DNA of 64,000 nucleotides from Pseudomonas sp. MRSN 12121. Its GTDB lineage: Bacteria; Pseudomonadota; Gammaproteobacteria; Pseudomonadales; Pseudomonadaceae. A program made the position numbers and the translations under genes. Positions 34,004-43,100 of this stretch are shown here, in pieces; the stretch's first letter is position 1, and each line of letters begins with the position of its first letter. Where the stretch lies: positions 1,674,001 through 1,738,000 of the forward strand of contig NZ_CP010892.1 in the NCBI RefSeq assembly GCF_000931465.1. Reading direction: 5' to 3'. A model generated the notes under the pieces. It did not search any database. It saw nothing but the letters and a program-made list of their open reading frames with translations, and was not told the DNA's origin.

Positions 34004-34624
34004 ATGTCCGCCCCGCTATCCCGCGCTCAGTGCCCGCGCTGCCGGCGTCCGAAAAGCCATTGCCTGTGCCCGCTGATCCCGCGGCTGGACAGCCGCACCC
34101 GGGTGCTGCTGTTGCAGCATCCCAGTGAAGTCAACCACGCGCTGAACACCGCGCGGCTGGCGGCGCTGGGGCTGAACAATGCCGAGCTGATCGTCGGCGA
34201 GGTGTTTGACGACCTGCCGGCGCTGCTGAACCCGCCCGGGTACCAGGCGCGGCTGCTGTTTCCGGCGGAGGATGCGCAGCCGTTGCGCGCCTATGCCAGC
34301 GAGCCGGACAGCCAGCCCTTGCTGCTGGTGGTGCCCGACGGCACCTGGCGCAAGGCGCGCAAGCTGTTGCACCTCAATCCGCTGCTGGCGGCGTTGCCCC
34401 GGGTGACCCTGGGCGCAGGTGCGGTGTCCCGCTACCGGTTGCGCAAGGCGCCGGGGCCAGGGGCGCTGTCGACTGTCGAGGCGATTGTCCAGGCCTTGCA
34501 GACCCTGGAGGCGCCGACCTCGTTCGAGCCTTTGCTGAAGCCTTTCGAGGCCTTGATCGACGGGCAGATCGCGGCGATGGGGGAGGAGGTGTTCCTGCGC
34601 AATCATGGTGAGGGCAAGGCTTGA
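34004..34624 (+). CDS. DTW-domain tRNA-uridine aminocarboxypropyltransferase
   Basis: A 206-aa enzyme. Cys10, Cys13, Cys20 and Cys22 (CPRC..CLC) form the N-terminal zinc site and the signature D112-x-T114-W115 lies in PDGTWRKARK. The E. coli DTW protein TapT (YfiP) transfers the aminocarboxypropyl group of S-adenosylmethionine to U47 of tRNAs, making acp3U. AGGAGG 6 bases before ATG makes this one of the best ribosome sites in the window. A 69-base gap to lapC contains a degenerate family B REP-like stretch (CGCGAGCACGCTTCGCTCCT). Confidence 0.87.
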   Translation: MSAPLSRAQCPRCRRPKSHCLCPLIPRLDSRTRVLLLQHPSEVNHALNTARLAALGLNNAELIVGEVFDDLPALLNPPGYQARLLFPAEDAQPLRAYASEPDSQPLLLVVPDGTWRKARKLLHLNPLLAALPRVTLGAGAVSRYRLRKAPGPGALSTVEAIVQALQTLEAPTSFEPLLKPFEALIDGQIAAMGEEVFLRNHGEGKA

Positions 34625-34693
34625 GGGCCTTGTCGCGAGCACGCTTCGCTCCTGCCGAGGAAGGTCTTCTCGCCTGTCGCGGAGACGGCGGGC

Positions 34694-36049
34694 CTAACGC
34701 TCGCGCATGGCCTCGGTCCGCGCCTTGAGCACCGGCTTGAGCAGGTAGTCGAGCACGCTTTTCTCGCCGGTGATGATGTCCACCGTGGCGACCATGCCTG
34801 GGATGATCAGCAGCGGCTTGAGGTCGCCGCCCAGGTGATTCTTGTCGGTTCGCACCTGGATCAGGTAGAAGCTGTTGCCCTTGTCGTCGGTGATGGTGTC
34901 GGCGCCGATCAGTTCCAGCTTGGCGCTCAGGCCACCGTAGATGGTGTAGTCGTAGGCGCTGAACTTGACCATGGCTTTCTGGCCGGGATGGAGGAAGGCC
35001 ACGTCCTGCGGCCGCACCCTGGCCTCGATCAGCAGGTTGTCTTCCAGCGGCACGATTTCCACCATGTCGCTGCCCGGCTGGACCACGCCGCCGATGGTGT
35101 TGACCTTGAGCTGCTTGATCACCCCATGCACCGGCGAGGTCACGGTGGTGCGGGTGACCCGGTCGTCGATGGCGATGCTCGAGGCGGTGATCTTCGACAG
35201 GTCGGTGCGTTTCTCGTTGAGTTCCTTGGCGGCGTCGGAACGAAAACTCTGTTCGGACTCGTCGATCTTGCTCCTGATCTCGTTGATTGCCGATTCCGCC
35301 CGGGGGATGGCCAGGGTCGTGGCATTGAGCGAGCCACGGATCTCCACGGCGCTGCGCTTGAGGCGCAGGATCTCCACCGGCGATACCGCGCCGGTGTTCA
35401 CCAGCGGCGCCGACATGTTCATTTCCTGGTTGAGCAGGGCCAGGCTGGAGCTGTATTGGCCCTGCTTGGAGCGGAACTCCGCCAGTTCCTGGGTCTTTTG
35501 CCGCAGCTGTTCGCTCAGGGTCCGCTGCTCGCTGGCCAGGCGACGCTGGCGCTGCTCGTAGAGCGAGCGTTCGTCTTCCGCCACCTGGGGCGCCTTGGCC
35601 ACCACCTCGTCGGAGGGCTTGAACGGCCGGCCCTCGGCTTCGGCGGACAGGCGTTCGACCTGGGCCATCAAGGCGTAGCGGTCGGCCTCGCTTTCGCCCT
35701 TGTTCGACAGGAAGCGCGTGTCATCCAGGCGCAGCAGGGTGTCGCCCTTGTTCACCATCTGCCCCTCGCGCACGAAAATCTCGGTGACGATGCCGCCTTC
35801 CAGGTTCTGCACCACCTGCACCTTGCTCGAGGGAATGGCCTTGCCTTCGCCGACGGTGACTTCCTGCAACACCGCCAGCTTGGCCCAGACCAGGGCGCTG
35901 ACGATCAGCGCGGCGGTCAGCCAGACGGTAATGCGCGAGCCGCGGGGCGAGTCCTGCAACGTGGCGCCGGCGGTTTCGGGCATGAACTCGCTTTCCGCGC
36001 TTTTGCGCAGGCTGGCGAAGTAGCCACACGATGGCGATGAGGCTGGCAT
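34694..36049 (-). CDS. lapC: type I secretion membrane-fusion protein LapC
   Basis: A 451-aa HlyD-family adaptor joining the ABC transporter to the outer membrane channel. One membrane helix (about 41-62, ITVWLTAALIVSALVWAKLA) follows a short cytoplasmic tail. A lipoyl half-motif then follows (NLEGGIVTEIFVREGQMVNK), then long periplasmic coiled-coil hairpins (about 120-290), the returning TVTSPVHGVIKQLKVNTIGG and a beta-barrel. Its start lies 9 bases after the lapB stop with TAGGAG upstream. It is last in the lapE-lapB-lapC operon that exports LapA. Confidence 0.93.
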   Translation of the reverse strand: MPASSPSCGYFASLRKSAESEFMPETAGATLQDSPRGSRITVWLTAALIVSALVWAKLAVLQEVTVGEGKAIPSSKVQVVQNLEGGIVTEIFVREGQMVNKGDTLLRLDDTRFLSNKGESEADRYALMAQVERLSAEAEGRPFKPSDEVVAKAPQVAEDERSLYEQRQRRLASEQRTLSEQLRQKTQELAEFRSKQGQYSSSLALLNQEMNMSAPLVNTGAVSPVEILRLKRSAVEIRGSLNATTLAIPRAESAINEIRSKIDESEQSFRSDAAKELNEKRTDLSKITASSIAIDDRVTRTTVTSPVHGVIKQLKVNTIGGVVQPGSDMVEIVPLEDNLLIEARVRPQDVAFLHPGQKAMVKFSAYDYTIYGGLSAKLELIGADTITDDKGNSFYLIQVRTDKNHLGGDLKPLLIIPGMVATVDIITGEKSVLDYLLKPVLKARTEAMRER

Positions 36050-36058
36050 GGGCGACTC

Positions 36059-38218
36059 CTAGACTGCCGCAGAGCCGACACGGCCCTTGCGCAGTGCATC
36101 GATGACCGCTTCTTTCGGGCCGTCGGCGACGATCCGCCCGTTGTCCAGGACCACCAGCCGGTCCACCAGGCTGAGCATCGAGGTGCGATGGGTCACCAGC
36201 AGCAGGGTCTTGCCCTGGACCCAGGCCTGCAGGCGCTGGCGCAGGGCGTCTTCGCTGCTGTTGTCCATGGCGCTGGTGGGTTCGTCCAGCAGCAGGATCG
36301 GCGGGTCCAGCAACAGCGCGCGGGCTAGCAGCACGGTCTGGCGCTGGCCGCCGGACAGCAGCTGGCCACGCTCGCCCACCGGCCGGTCGAAGCCCTGGGG
36401 ATGCTGGCGGGCGAGGTCGAGGACGCCGGTCAGCTCGGCGACTTCGAGCATGCGCGTATCGCTGATGTAGTGGGCGCCGAGGGTCAGGTTGTCGCGCAGG
36501 CTGCCGGCCAGCAGCGGCAAGTCGTGGGCGACGTAGCCGATCTGCTGGCGCAGGTCCGCCACATCCAGTTGCCGCAGGTCGAGGCCGTCCAGCAGCAACT
36601 GGCCTTCGTCGGGGCTGTAGAAGCCCATGACCAGGCGCGCCAGGGTGCTCTTGCCGGAGCCGCTGCGGCCGATGATGCCGACCCGTTCGCCGGGCTTCAG
36701 GCTGAAGCCGATATGGTTCAGGGCCGGGGCATTCTGCCCCGGGTAGCTAAAGGTCACCTGGTTGACGGTCAGAGCGCCTTGCAGTTGCCGGCGTTCCAGC
36801 GGGCGCTGGCGGCTATCGCGTTCCTGGGGCAGGGCCATCAGGGTATCGGTGCTGCGCATGGTCAGCTGCGCCTGCTGGTAGCGGGTGATCAGCCCGGCGA
36901 TCTGCCCCAGCGGCGCCAGGACCCGGCTGCCGAGCATGTAGGTGGCCACCAGCGCGCCGACGCTGAGGTTGCCGGCGATGATGCTGTAGACCCCGGCGAC
37001 TATGGTCGCCATGCCGCAGAACTGCTGGATGAACAAGGTGCCGTTGGTGGCCAGGGCCGACAGGTTGCGCGCATGGCTGTCGAGGCGGGTGAGGGCGCCG
37101 TGGGTGCTCTCCCACTTGTGCTGGCGTTCGCTCTCGGCGCTGCAGGCCTTGAGGGTTTCCAGGCCGCCGAGGGTCTCGATCAGCAGCGCCTGGCGTTCGG
37201 CGCCCAGGCTCAGGCTCTTTTGCACGGTGTCGCGCAGGCGCGCCTGGATCAGCATGGCGAAGACGATGGTCAGGGGAAACGCCAGCAGCGGGATCACCAC
37301 TAGCCAGCCGCCGAGCAGGCCGATCACCAGCAGCATGAGCACGGCGAAGGGCAGGTCGATCAGGCTGGTCAGGGTCACGGCGGTGAGAAACTCGCGCAGG
37401 CCCTGGAAGTCGTGGATGCTCTGGGCAAAGCCGCCGATGGTCGCAGGCCTGGCTTTCATCGCCATGCCGGTGATGCGTTCGAACAGCGTGGCCGAGAGGA
37501 TCACGTCGGTGCGCTTCCCGGCGCTGTCCAGCAGATGGGCACGCACCACCCGCAGCACCAGTTCGAAGCCGGTGCCGATCAATAGGCCTATGGCCAGCAC
37601 CCAGAGGGTCGAGGTGGCCTGGTTGGGCACCACGCGGTCGTAGGTCTGCATGACGAACAGCGGCACCATCAACCCGAGCAGGTTGATCAGCAGGCTGGCG
37701 AGGATCGCGTCGCTGTACAGCCAGCGCGAGAGTTTCAGGGTGTCGCGGAACCAGGCCTCGACCCGCGGCACCAGCGACTGGCGCAGGTCCTCGAGTTCGT
37801 GGCGGGGGCGGGCGAACAGGGCCTGGCCAGTGTAGTCGGCGTCCAGCTCGTCCTGGCCGACCCACTGCTCGCCGCCTTCGGCTTCGCTGGGCAGGATCAG
37901 CGCCTGGCCGTCGTCGCCCCAGCGCCGCAGGACCGCGCAGCGGCCCTGCTTGAGAATCAGCAGCACCGGCAGGTTGAGCGCGGAGATGGCCGACAGCTCG
38001 CGACGCAGCAGGCGGGCCTGCAGGCTGGCGCGAGCCGCGGCGCGGGGCAGCAGGTCCAGGCTCAGGCGCTGCTGGGCCAGGGGCAACCCCGCACTGAGGC
38101 TGGCACGGCTGACAGGGCAGTCGTGCAGTTTGCAGAGGATCAGCAATCCGTCCAACAACGGGTCATCGAAGCTCAGGCGCGGATCGCCGCCTGAGCTCCC
38201 GGGTTCCATGCTGGTCAC
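36059..38218 (-). CDS. lapB: type I secretion ABC transporter LapB
   Basis: A 719-aa exporter ATPase. Residues 1-135 are a C39-peptidase-like domain without a catalytic Cys in the usual place, as in transporters that recognise RTX substrates without cleaving them. Membrane helices span about 160-440. The ATPase has Walker A GRSGSGKS (517-524), LSGGQ (621-625), Walker B ILLLDE (641-646) and His677. It starts with GTG, preceded by GGAGGA at 6 bases. The gene lies 18 bases after lapE. It powers secretion of LapA across both membranes with LapC and LapE. Confidence 0.94.
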   Translation of the reverse strand: MTSMEPGSSGGDPRLSFDDPLLDGLLILCKLHDCPVSRASLSAGLPLAQQRLSLDLLPRAAARASLQARLLRRELSAISALNLPVLLILKQGRCAVLRRWGDDGQALILPSEAEGGEQWVGQDELDADYTGQALFARPRHELEDLRQSLVPRVEAWFRDTLKLSRWLYSDAILASLLINLLGLMVPLFVMQTYDRVVPNQATSTLWVLAIGLLIGTGFELVLRVVRAHLLDSAGKRTDVILSATLFERITGMAMKARPATIGGFAQSIHDFQGLREFLTAVTLTSLIDLPFAVLMLLVIGLLGGWLVVIPLLAFPLTIVFAMLIQARLRDTVQKSLSLGAERQALLIETLGGLETLKACSAESERQHKWESTHGALTRLDSHARNLSALATNGTLFIQQFCGMATIVAGVYSIIAGNLSVGALVATYMLGSRVLAPLGQIAGLITRYQQAQLTMRSTDTLMALPQERDSRQRPLERRQLQGALTVNQVTFSYPGQNAPALNHIGFSLKPGERVGIIGRSGSGKSTLARLVMGFYSPDEGQLLLDGLDLRQLDVADLRQQIGYVAHDLPLLAGSLRDNLTLGAHYISDTRMLEVAELTGVLDLARQHPQGFDRPVGERGQLLSGGQRQTVLLARALLLDPPILLLDEPTSAMDNSSEDALRQRLQAWVQGKTLLLVTHRTSMLSLVDRLVVLDNGRIVADGPKEAVIDALRKGRVGSAAV

Positions 38219-38236
38219 ATCGAGTCCTCCGCGGAC

Positions 38237-39595
38237 TTAACGCATATCCGGCAGGCGGGCTTCGCTTTTCACTTCGGTCTGGGCGATCGCCTCGGCGGGC
38301 ACCACGACTTTTTCCTTGTTCAGCAGCTCGCCCATGTTCGCCAGCACGCGGTACATCGAGAACTCCTCGGTGTAGCGCACTTCGGTGTAACGGCGGTTGG
38401 CGTTGTACAGCTCGTTTTCGCTGTCCAGCAGGTCGAGCAGGGTGCGCTGGCCGAGACCGAACTGGTCCTGGTAGGCGGCCCGCACGCGGGTGGTGGTCTC
38501 GGCGTATTCGCGAGCGGTGGGGGTCTGTTTCTTGGCGTTGACCATGGCGTTCCAGGCCAGCGTGATGTTCTCGTTGAGCATGCGCAGCGCGTTGTTGCGG
38601 ATGTCCATGGCCTGGTTGATCTTGTGCGCGTCCGACTGCAGGCGGGCCTTGTCGCTGCCGCCGCGGAACAGGTTGTAGTTCATCACCACGCCGACCCGCC
38701 ATTCGTTGTCGTGCCCCTTGTCGCCCTGCACGTTGTCGTTGGCGCCCACCGCGGCCTCGGCATCGAAGCGTGGGTAGAACGGCGACTTGGCGACTTCGTA
38801 CTGGCTCTCGGCCGCTTGTACGTCGGCCTGGGCCGATTTCAGGTAGGGGTTGTTCTCCAGCATGCTCTGCCGCGCGTCCGGCAGGCTGGCGGGAATCTCG
38901 CCACGGACCGACGGCAGGCTTTCCAGCTCGTCGGGCAGGCGGCCCACGGCGCTGAAGAAGTTGGCCTCGGCGTCGGCCAGGTCGACCTGCGCCGTGTCGT
39001 AGTTGTTTTCCGCCAGGGCACGACGGGCCTTGGACTGGTCGAGGTCGGCGGTGCTGCCGACGCCGCGCTCGCTGCGCAGGCCGATCTGGTCGTTGACCCG
39101 CAGGTGCGCCTGCAGGTTGTTCTTCGCCAGGGTCACCAGCTCGCGGCGCTTGAGCACTTCCAGGTACACCTCGATGGTGCGCAGGGCCAGGCTCTCGGCA
39201 GTGCCGCGGGTGTAGTAGGCGCGCGAGTTGGAGACCGACTGGGTACGCCCGACTTCGTTGGCGGTATTGAAGCCATCGAAGAGCATCTGCCGCAGGCGCA
39301 ACTCCGACTGGGTATAGGTCAGGGTCTCGGTGTGATGGTTGCCCAGGGCGCGGGTGGTGGTGTTGTCGCTGTAGCCACGGCCATAGGCGGCATTCAGGTC
39401 CACCGTTGGGTAGAAGCCTCCCTTGGCGACCTTGATGTCCTCATCAGCCGACAGACGGTTGTTCTGGCTCGCGCGCAGTTCCGGGTGGTTGTCCAGCGTG
39501 CTTTGAATAGCCTCCGTCAGAGACATGGCTTGGGCCTGGGACATCCAGGCCATGGCGAGTAGAACCGCGCTACTGAGGGGGGTGAAAACGCGCAT
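38237..39595 (-). CDS. lapE: TolC-family outer membrane channel LapE
   Basis: A 452-aa outer membrane efflux protein. The signal peptide MRVFTPLSSAVLLAMAWMSQ ends at AQA; the mature protein starts with the family segment MSLTEAIQSTLDNHPELRAS and carries two internally similar OEP halves with long helices. ATG at 39595 is favoured over one three codons upstream because GGGAG then sits 9 bases away. First gene of lapEBC. Besides export, LapE is thought to hold the LapA N-terminus during surface display. Confidence 0.92.
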   Translation of the reverse strand: MRVFTPLSSAVLLAMAWMSQAQAMSLTEAIQSTLDNHPELRASQNNRLSADEDIKVAKGGFYPTVDLNAAYGRGYSDNTTTRALGNHHTETLTYTQSELRLRQMLFDGFNTANEVGRTQSVSNSRAYYTRGTAESLALRTIEVYLEVLKRRELVTLAKNNLQAHLRVNDQIGLRSERGVGSTADLDQSKARRALAENNYDTAQVDLADAEANFFSAVGRLPDELESLPSVRGEIPASLPDARQSMLENNPYLKSAQADVQAAESQYEVAKSPFYPRFDAEAAVGANDNVQGDKGHDNEWRVGVVMNYNLFRGGSDKARLQSDAHKINQAMDIRNNALRMLNENITLAWNAMVNAKKQTPTAREYAETTTRVRAAYQDQFGLGQRTLLDLLDSENELYNANRRYTEVRYTEEFSMYRVLANMGELLNKEKVVVPAEAIAQTEVKSEARLPDMR

Positions 39596-40177
39596 GAGGT
39601 ACATCTCCCTGATCCATTATGTTGCTTTGCGATCGCCAAAAAAATGACGAAATTCTGAGGTCAAACCGTTTCAGGCTTGTAACAACAGAGCTAAGAACAT
39701 CCTGAGCGGAAGCTAAGAAGAATTTCTCATAAGCCTTATGCCGAAAAAAACTTATGCACTCTGTGAAATCCAGCACATTGTTCAGTTCACAAACCCCGTA
39801 TTTATAGGCTTTAGGGAGCTTTTAAGGGGTTCGAAAAGGTTCAATAAATTTTGCAACAGAGAACGGGAAAGGAGTGATGGGGAGGGTGCGACACGGAGTT
39901 TGATGCGACATTTTTTTGTCACTCGCAGCAGTTTGAACCCTGTGTCACGACTTTTGCGGGTTTTGCGGGAGCGCGGTCCGAAGCCTTGTTTGCACGGGCT
40001 TTGGCAGACCCGGCAGACCCGTGGAAGTGAACGAGGGAGCGGGCCGGCACGTGGATTCGACTGGATAGACAGCAGCGAACCCCGGGGCGGGCCTTTTTCG
40101 TCGGTGACCCGATAACGCCATGGCGCTTTTTCCGTGCAACCAGATGCCGATCGCTGTCGGCAGCGGAGGGAGTGCTC
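39596..40177. promoter_or_regulatory. lapE-lapA divergent control region
   Basis: 582 bases without a convincing gene. The lapE-proximal 270 bases are AT-rich and should contain both promoters; the lapA-proximal half is GC-rich and would form a long lapA leader. Visible items: a FleQ-like box at 39840, a TTTTGCGGG direct repeat near 39952 and a GGCAGACCC direct repeat near 40002. A 125-codon frame (39738-40115) has unnatural composition and is not called. Confidence 0.6.
39840..39853 (+). promoter_or_regulatory. candidate FleQ-binding site upstream of lapA
   Basis: TTCAATAAATTTTG shares the core TCAATAAATT with the FleQ consensus GTCAATAAATTGAC (10 of 14 positions). FleQ with c-di-GMP is an established regulator of lapA in P. 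putida and of pel in P. aeruginosa. The site lies 325 bases before the LapA start codon. Confidence 0.4.
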
Positions 40178-43100
40178 ATGGCCAGGTTAATCGGTGTCGT
40201 CAGTAAAGTGATGGGGCAGGTGGTGGCGGTCGCGGCGGATGGCAGCCGACGCGCCCTGGTAGAAGGCGATCGGCTGTTTGTCGGGGACCAGTTGGTCACC
40301 GGCGCCGAGGGCGCCGTGGCCGTGCATCTGCAGAATGGCCAGGAACTGACCCTGGGTCGCGACAGCAGCCTGGCCTTGACCCCGCAATTGCTGGCGCACC
40401 AGGCGCCCCATGTGCAGGCGCCGGAAGTGGTGACTCCCAGCGAGGCGCAACTGACCGATGTCGAGCAACTGCAGAAAGCCATAGTCGCCGGCGCCGACCC
40501 GACGCAGACCGGCGAAGCCACGGCGGCCGGCCCGGCGGCCACAGGCGGTACCGCGGGCGCCCTGGGCGGCGGGCATAGTTTTGTCTTGCTCGAAGAAGTG
40601 GGGGGGCGGGTCGAGCCGGTCATTGGCTTTCCTACCGCGGGCTTCAATGGCATTCCCGAGTTCGTGCCGGAGCGGATCGCCGCCGTGCCGCCCACTGAAG
40701 AACCCGCTGTCGTGCCCCCTCCACCGAACAATCCGGTGGTCCTGAGCGGCCTGTCGGTGGAGGGCGGTGAGCTGACCCTCAACGAAGCCAACCTGCCTCT
40801 GGGCTCGGCGAGCAATCCGGCGGCGCTGGTGCAGAGCGGCACTTTCAGTGTCTCGGCCCCCGATGGCCTGTCCAGCCTGAACGTCGGCGGCATTGCCGTG
40901 GTCAGCGGCGGGGTGGCCGCCGGCTTCCCGCAATCGATCACCACCGGCCTGGGCAATACCCTGACCATTACCGGCTATAACGCTTCGACAGGTGTCGTCA
41001 GCTACAGCTACACCCTGGTCGGCAACGAGCTGCATGCCGCCGCCGATGGCAACAACAGCCTGAGCGAGCATTTCAGCGTGGTGGCCAGCGACAGCAATGG
41101 CGATTCGGCGAGCAACTCGCTGGACGTCACTATCACTGACGACGTGCCCCGGGCATTCAATGACGGCAACGCCGGCACGGCCTCCGAAAGCCAACTGACC
41201 CTGAACGGCAATGTGCTGAGCAACGATGTGCAGGGCGCCGACCGCGTGTCCACCGGGCCGGTGACTGCCGGCACCTTTGCGGGAACCTACGGCACCCTGG
41301 TGCTGGCCACCGACGGCACTTACACCTACACCGTGCACCCGGGCGATCCGGCATTCCTGGCGCTCAAGGGCGGCGGCAACGGCACCGAGACCTTCACCTA
41401 CACCCTGACCGATGCGGACGGTGATACCAGCACCGCCAACCTGGTGCTGCAGGTGCACAACAATGACGACCCAGTGGTGATTCAGGGCCTGAACCTGGAG
41501 GGCGGAGAAGCCACGGTCTACGAGAAGAACCTGGCGGATGGCAGCAGCCCGGATGCGAGCGCGCTGACCCAGAGCGGCAGCTTCACCGTGACGGCTTTGG
41601 ACGGCCTGCAAAGCCTCACGGTAGGCGGCATCAATGTGATGACGGGCGGTGCAGCCGCCGGTTTCCCGCAATCGATCACCACCGGCCTGGGCAATACCCT
41701 GACCATTACCGGCTACGACGCCGGTACTGGGGTGGTCAGCTACAGCTACACCCTGTCCGACAATGAATCCCATCCGGCCGGCAACGGCAACAACACCCTG
41801 GGTGAAAGCTTCACGGTGCTCGCCACGGATGTCGATGGCAGCAGCACCAGCGGTTCGCTGGACTTCACCGTGGTCGATGACGTGCCGACGGCGGCCAACG
41901 ACAGCAATGCCGGGGTGGCCTCCGAGAGCCAACTGACCCTGAGCGGCAACGTGCTGAGCAACGATGTGCAGGGCGCCGACCGCATATCCTCCGGGCCGGT
42001 GACTGCCGGCACCTTCAGTGGCACCTACGGCACCCTGGTGCTGGCCGCCGACGGTACTTATACCTACACCGTGCATCCGGGCGATCCGGCATTCCTGGCG
42101 CTCAAGGGCGGCGGCAACGGCACCGAGACCTTCACCTACACCCTGAACGATGCGGACGGTGATACCACCACCGCCAATCTGGTGCTGCAGGTACATAACA
42201 ATGACGATCCGGTGGTGATTCGAGGCCTGAATGTCGAAGGGGCCGAACTCACTGTCTATGAGATGAACCTGTCGGACGGCAGCAGCCCGGACGCGGGCGC
42301 GCTGACTCAGAGCGGCACCTTCACCGTGACTGCGTTGGATGGTGTCCAGACCCTGACCGTGGGTGGCATCAATGTAGTAACGGGCGGGGTAGCCGCGGGC
42401 TTCCCGCAGTCAGTGACCACCTCGCTGGGCAATACGCTGACGATCACTGCTTACAACGCCAGCACGGGCGTGGTCAGCTACAGCTACACCTTGCTCGACA
42501 ATGAGGCCCATCCAACCGCCAATGGCGCCAACAGCCTCAGCGAGCACTTCTCTGTGGTGGTGACCGATGTCGATGGCAGCACGGCCAACGCTTCGCTGGA
42601 TGTGAATGTAGTGGACGACCTGCCAACCGCCGTCAACGACAGCAACGGCACTGCTTCGGAAAGCCAACTGACCCTGACCGGCAATGTACTGACCAACGAT
42701 GTACAAGGCGCGGACCGCGTGCCCACGGGGCCGGTAACGGCCGGCACCTTTACCGGAACCTACGGCACCCTGGTTCTCGCGGCGGACGGCTCCTACACCT
42801 ACACCCTCAACACCGCGGACGCCGACTTCAAGGCCCTGCATGGTAACGGTAATGGCACGGAAACCTTCGCCTACACCATCACCGATGCCGACGGTGACCC
42901 CAGCACCGCCAACCTGGTGCTGAGCATCCATAACAACGATGACCCCGTGATCCTCACCGGTCTGGACGTCAATGGCGGCGAACTCACTGTCTACGAGAAG
43001 AATCTGTCGGATGGCAGCAGCCCCAATGCAGGAGCACTGACCCAAAGCGGCACCTTCACCGTCACCGCCCTGGACGGCCTGCAAACCCTGACGGTGGGCG

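Noticed and set aside
34625..34693. A fourth family B REP between the DTW gene and lapC
   Set aside because: CGCGAGCACGCTTCGCTCCT resembles one arm, but with several mismatches and without a matching partner, so it is at most a decayed copy.
39738..40115. 125-codon plus-strand frame before lapA
   Set aside because: Abnormal composition, no family similarity, start in the AT-rich promoter block, and it crosses a region that switches abruptly in GC content.
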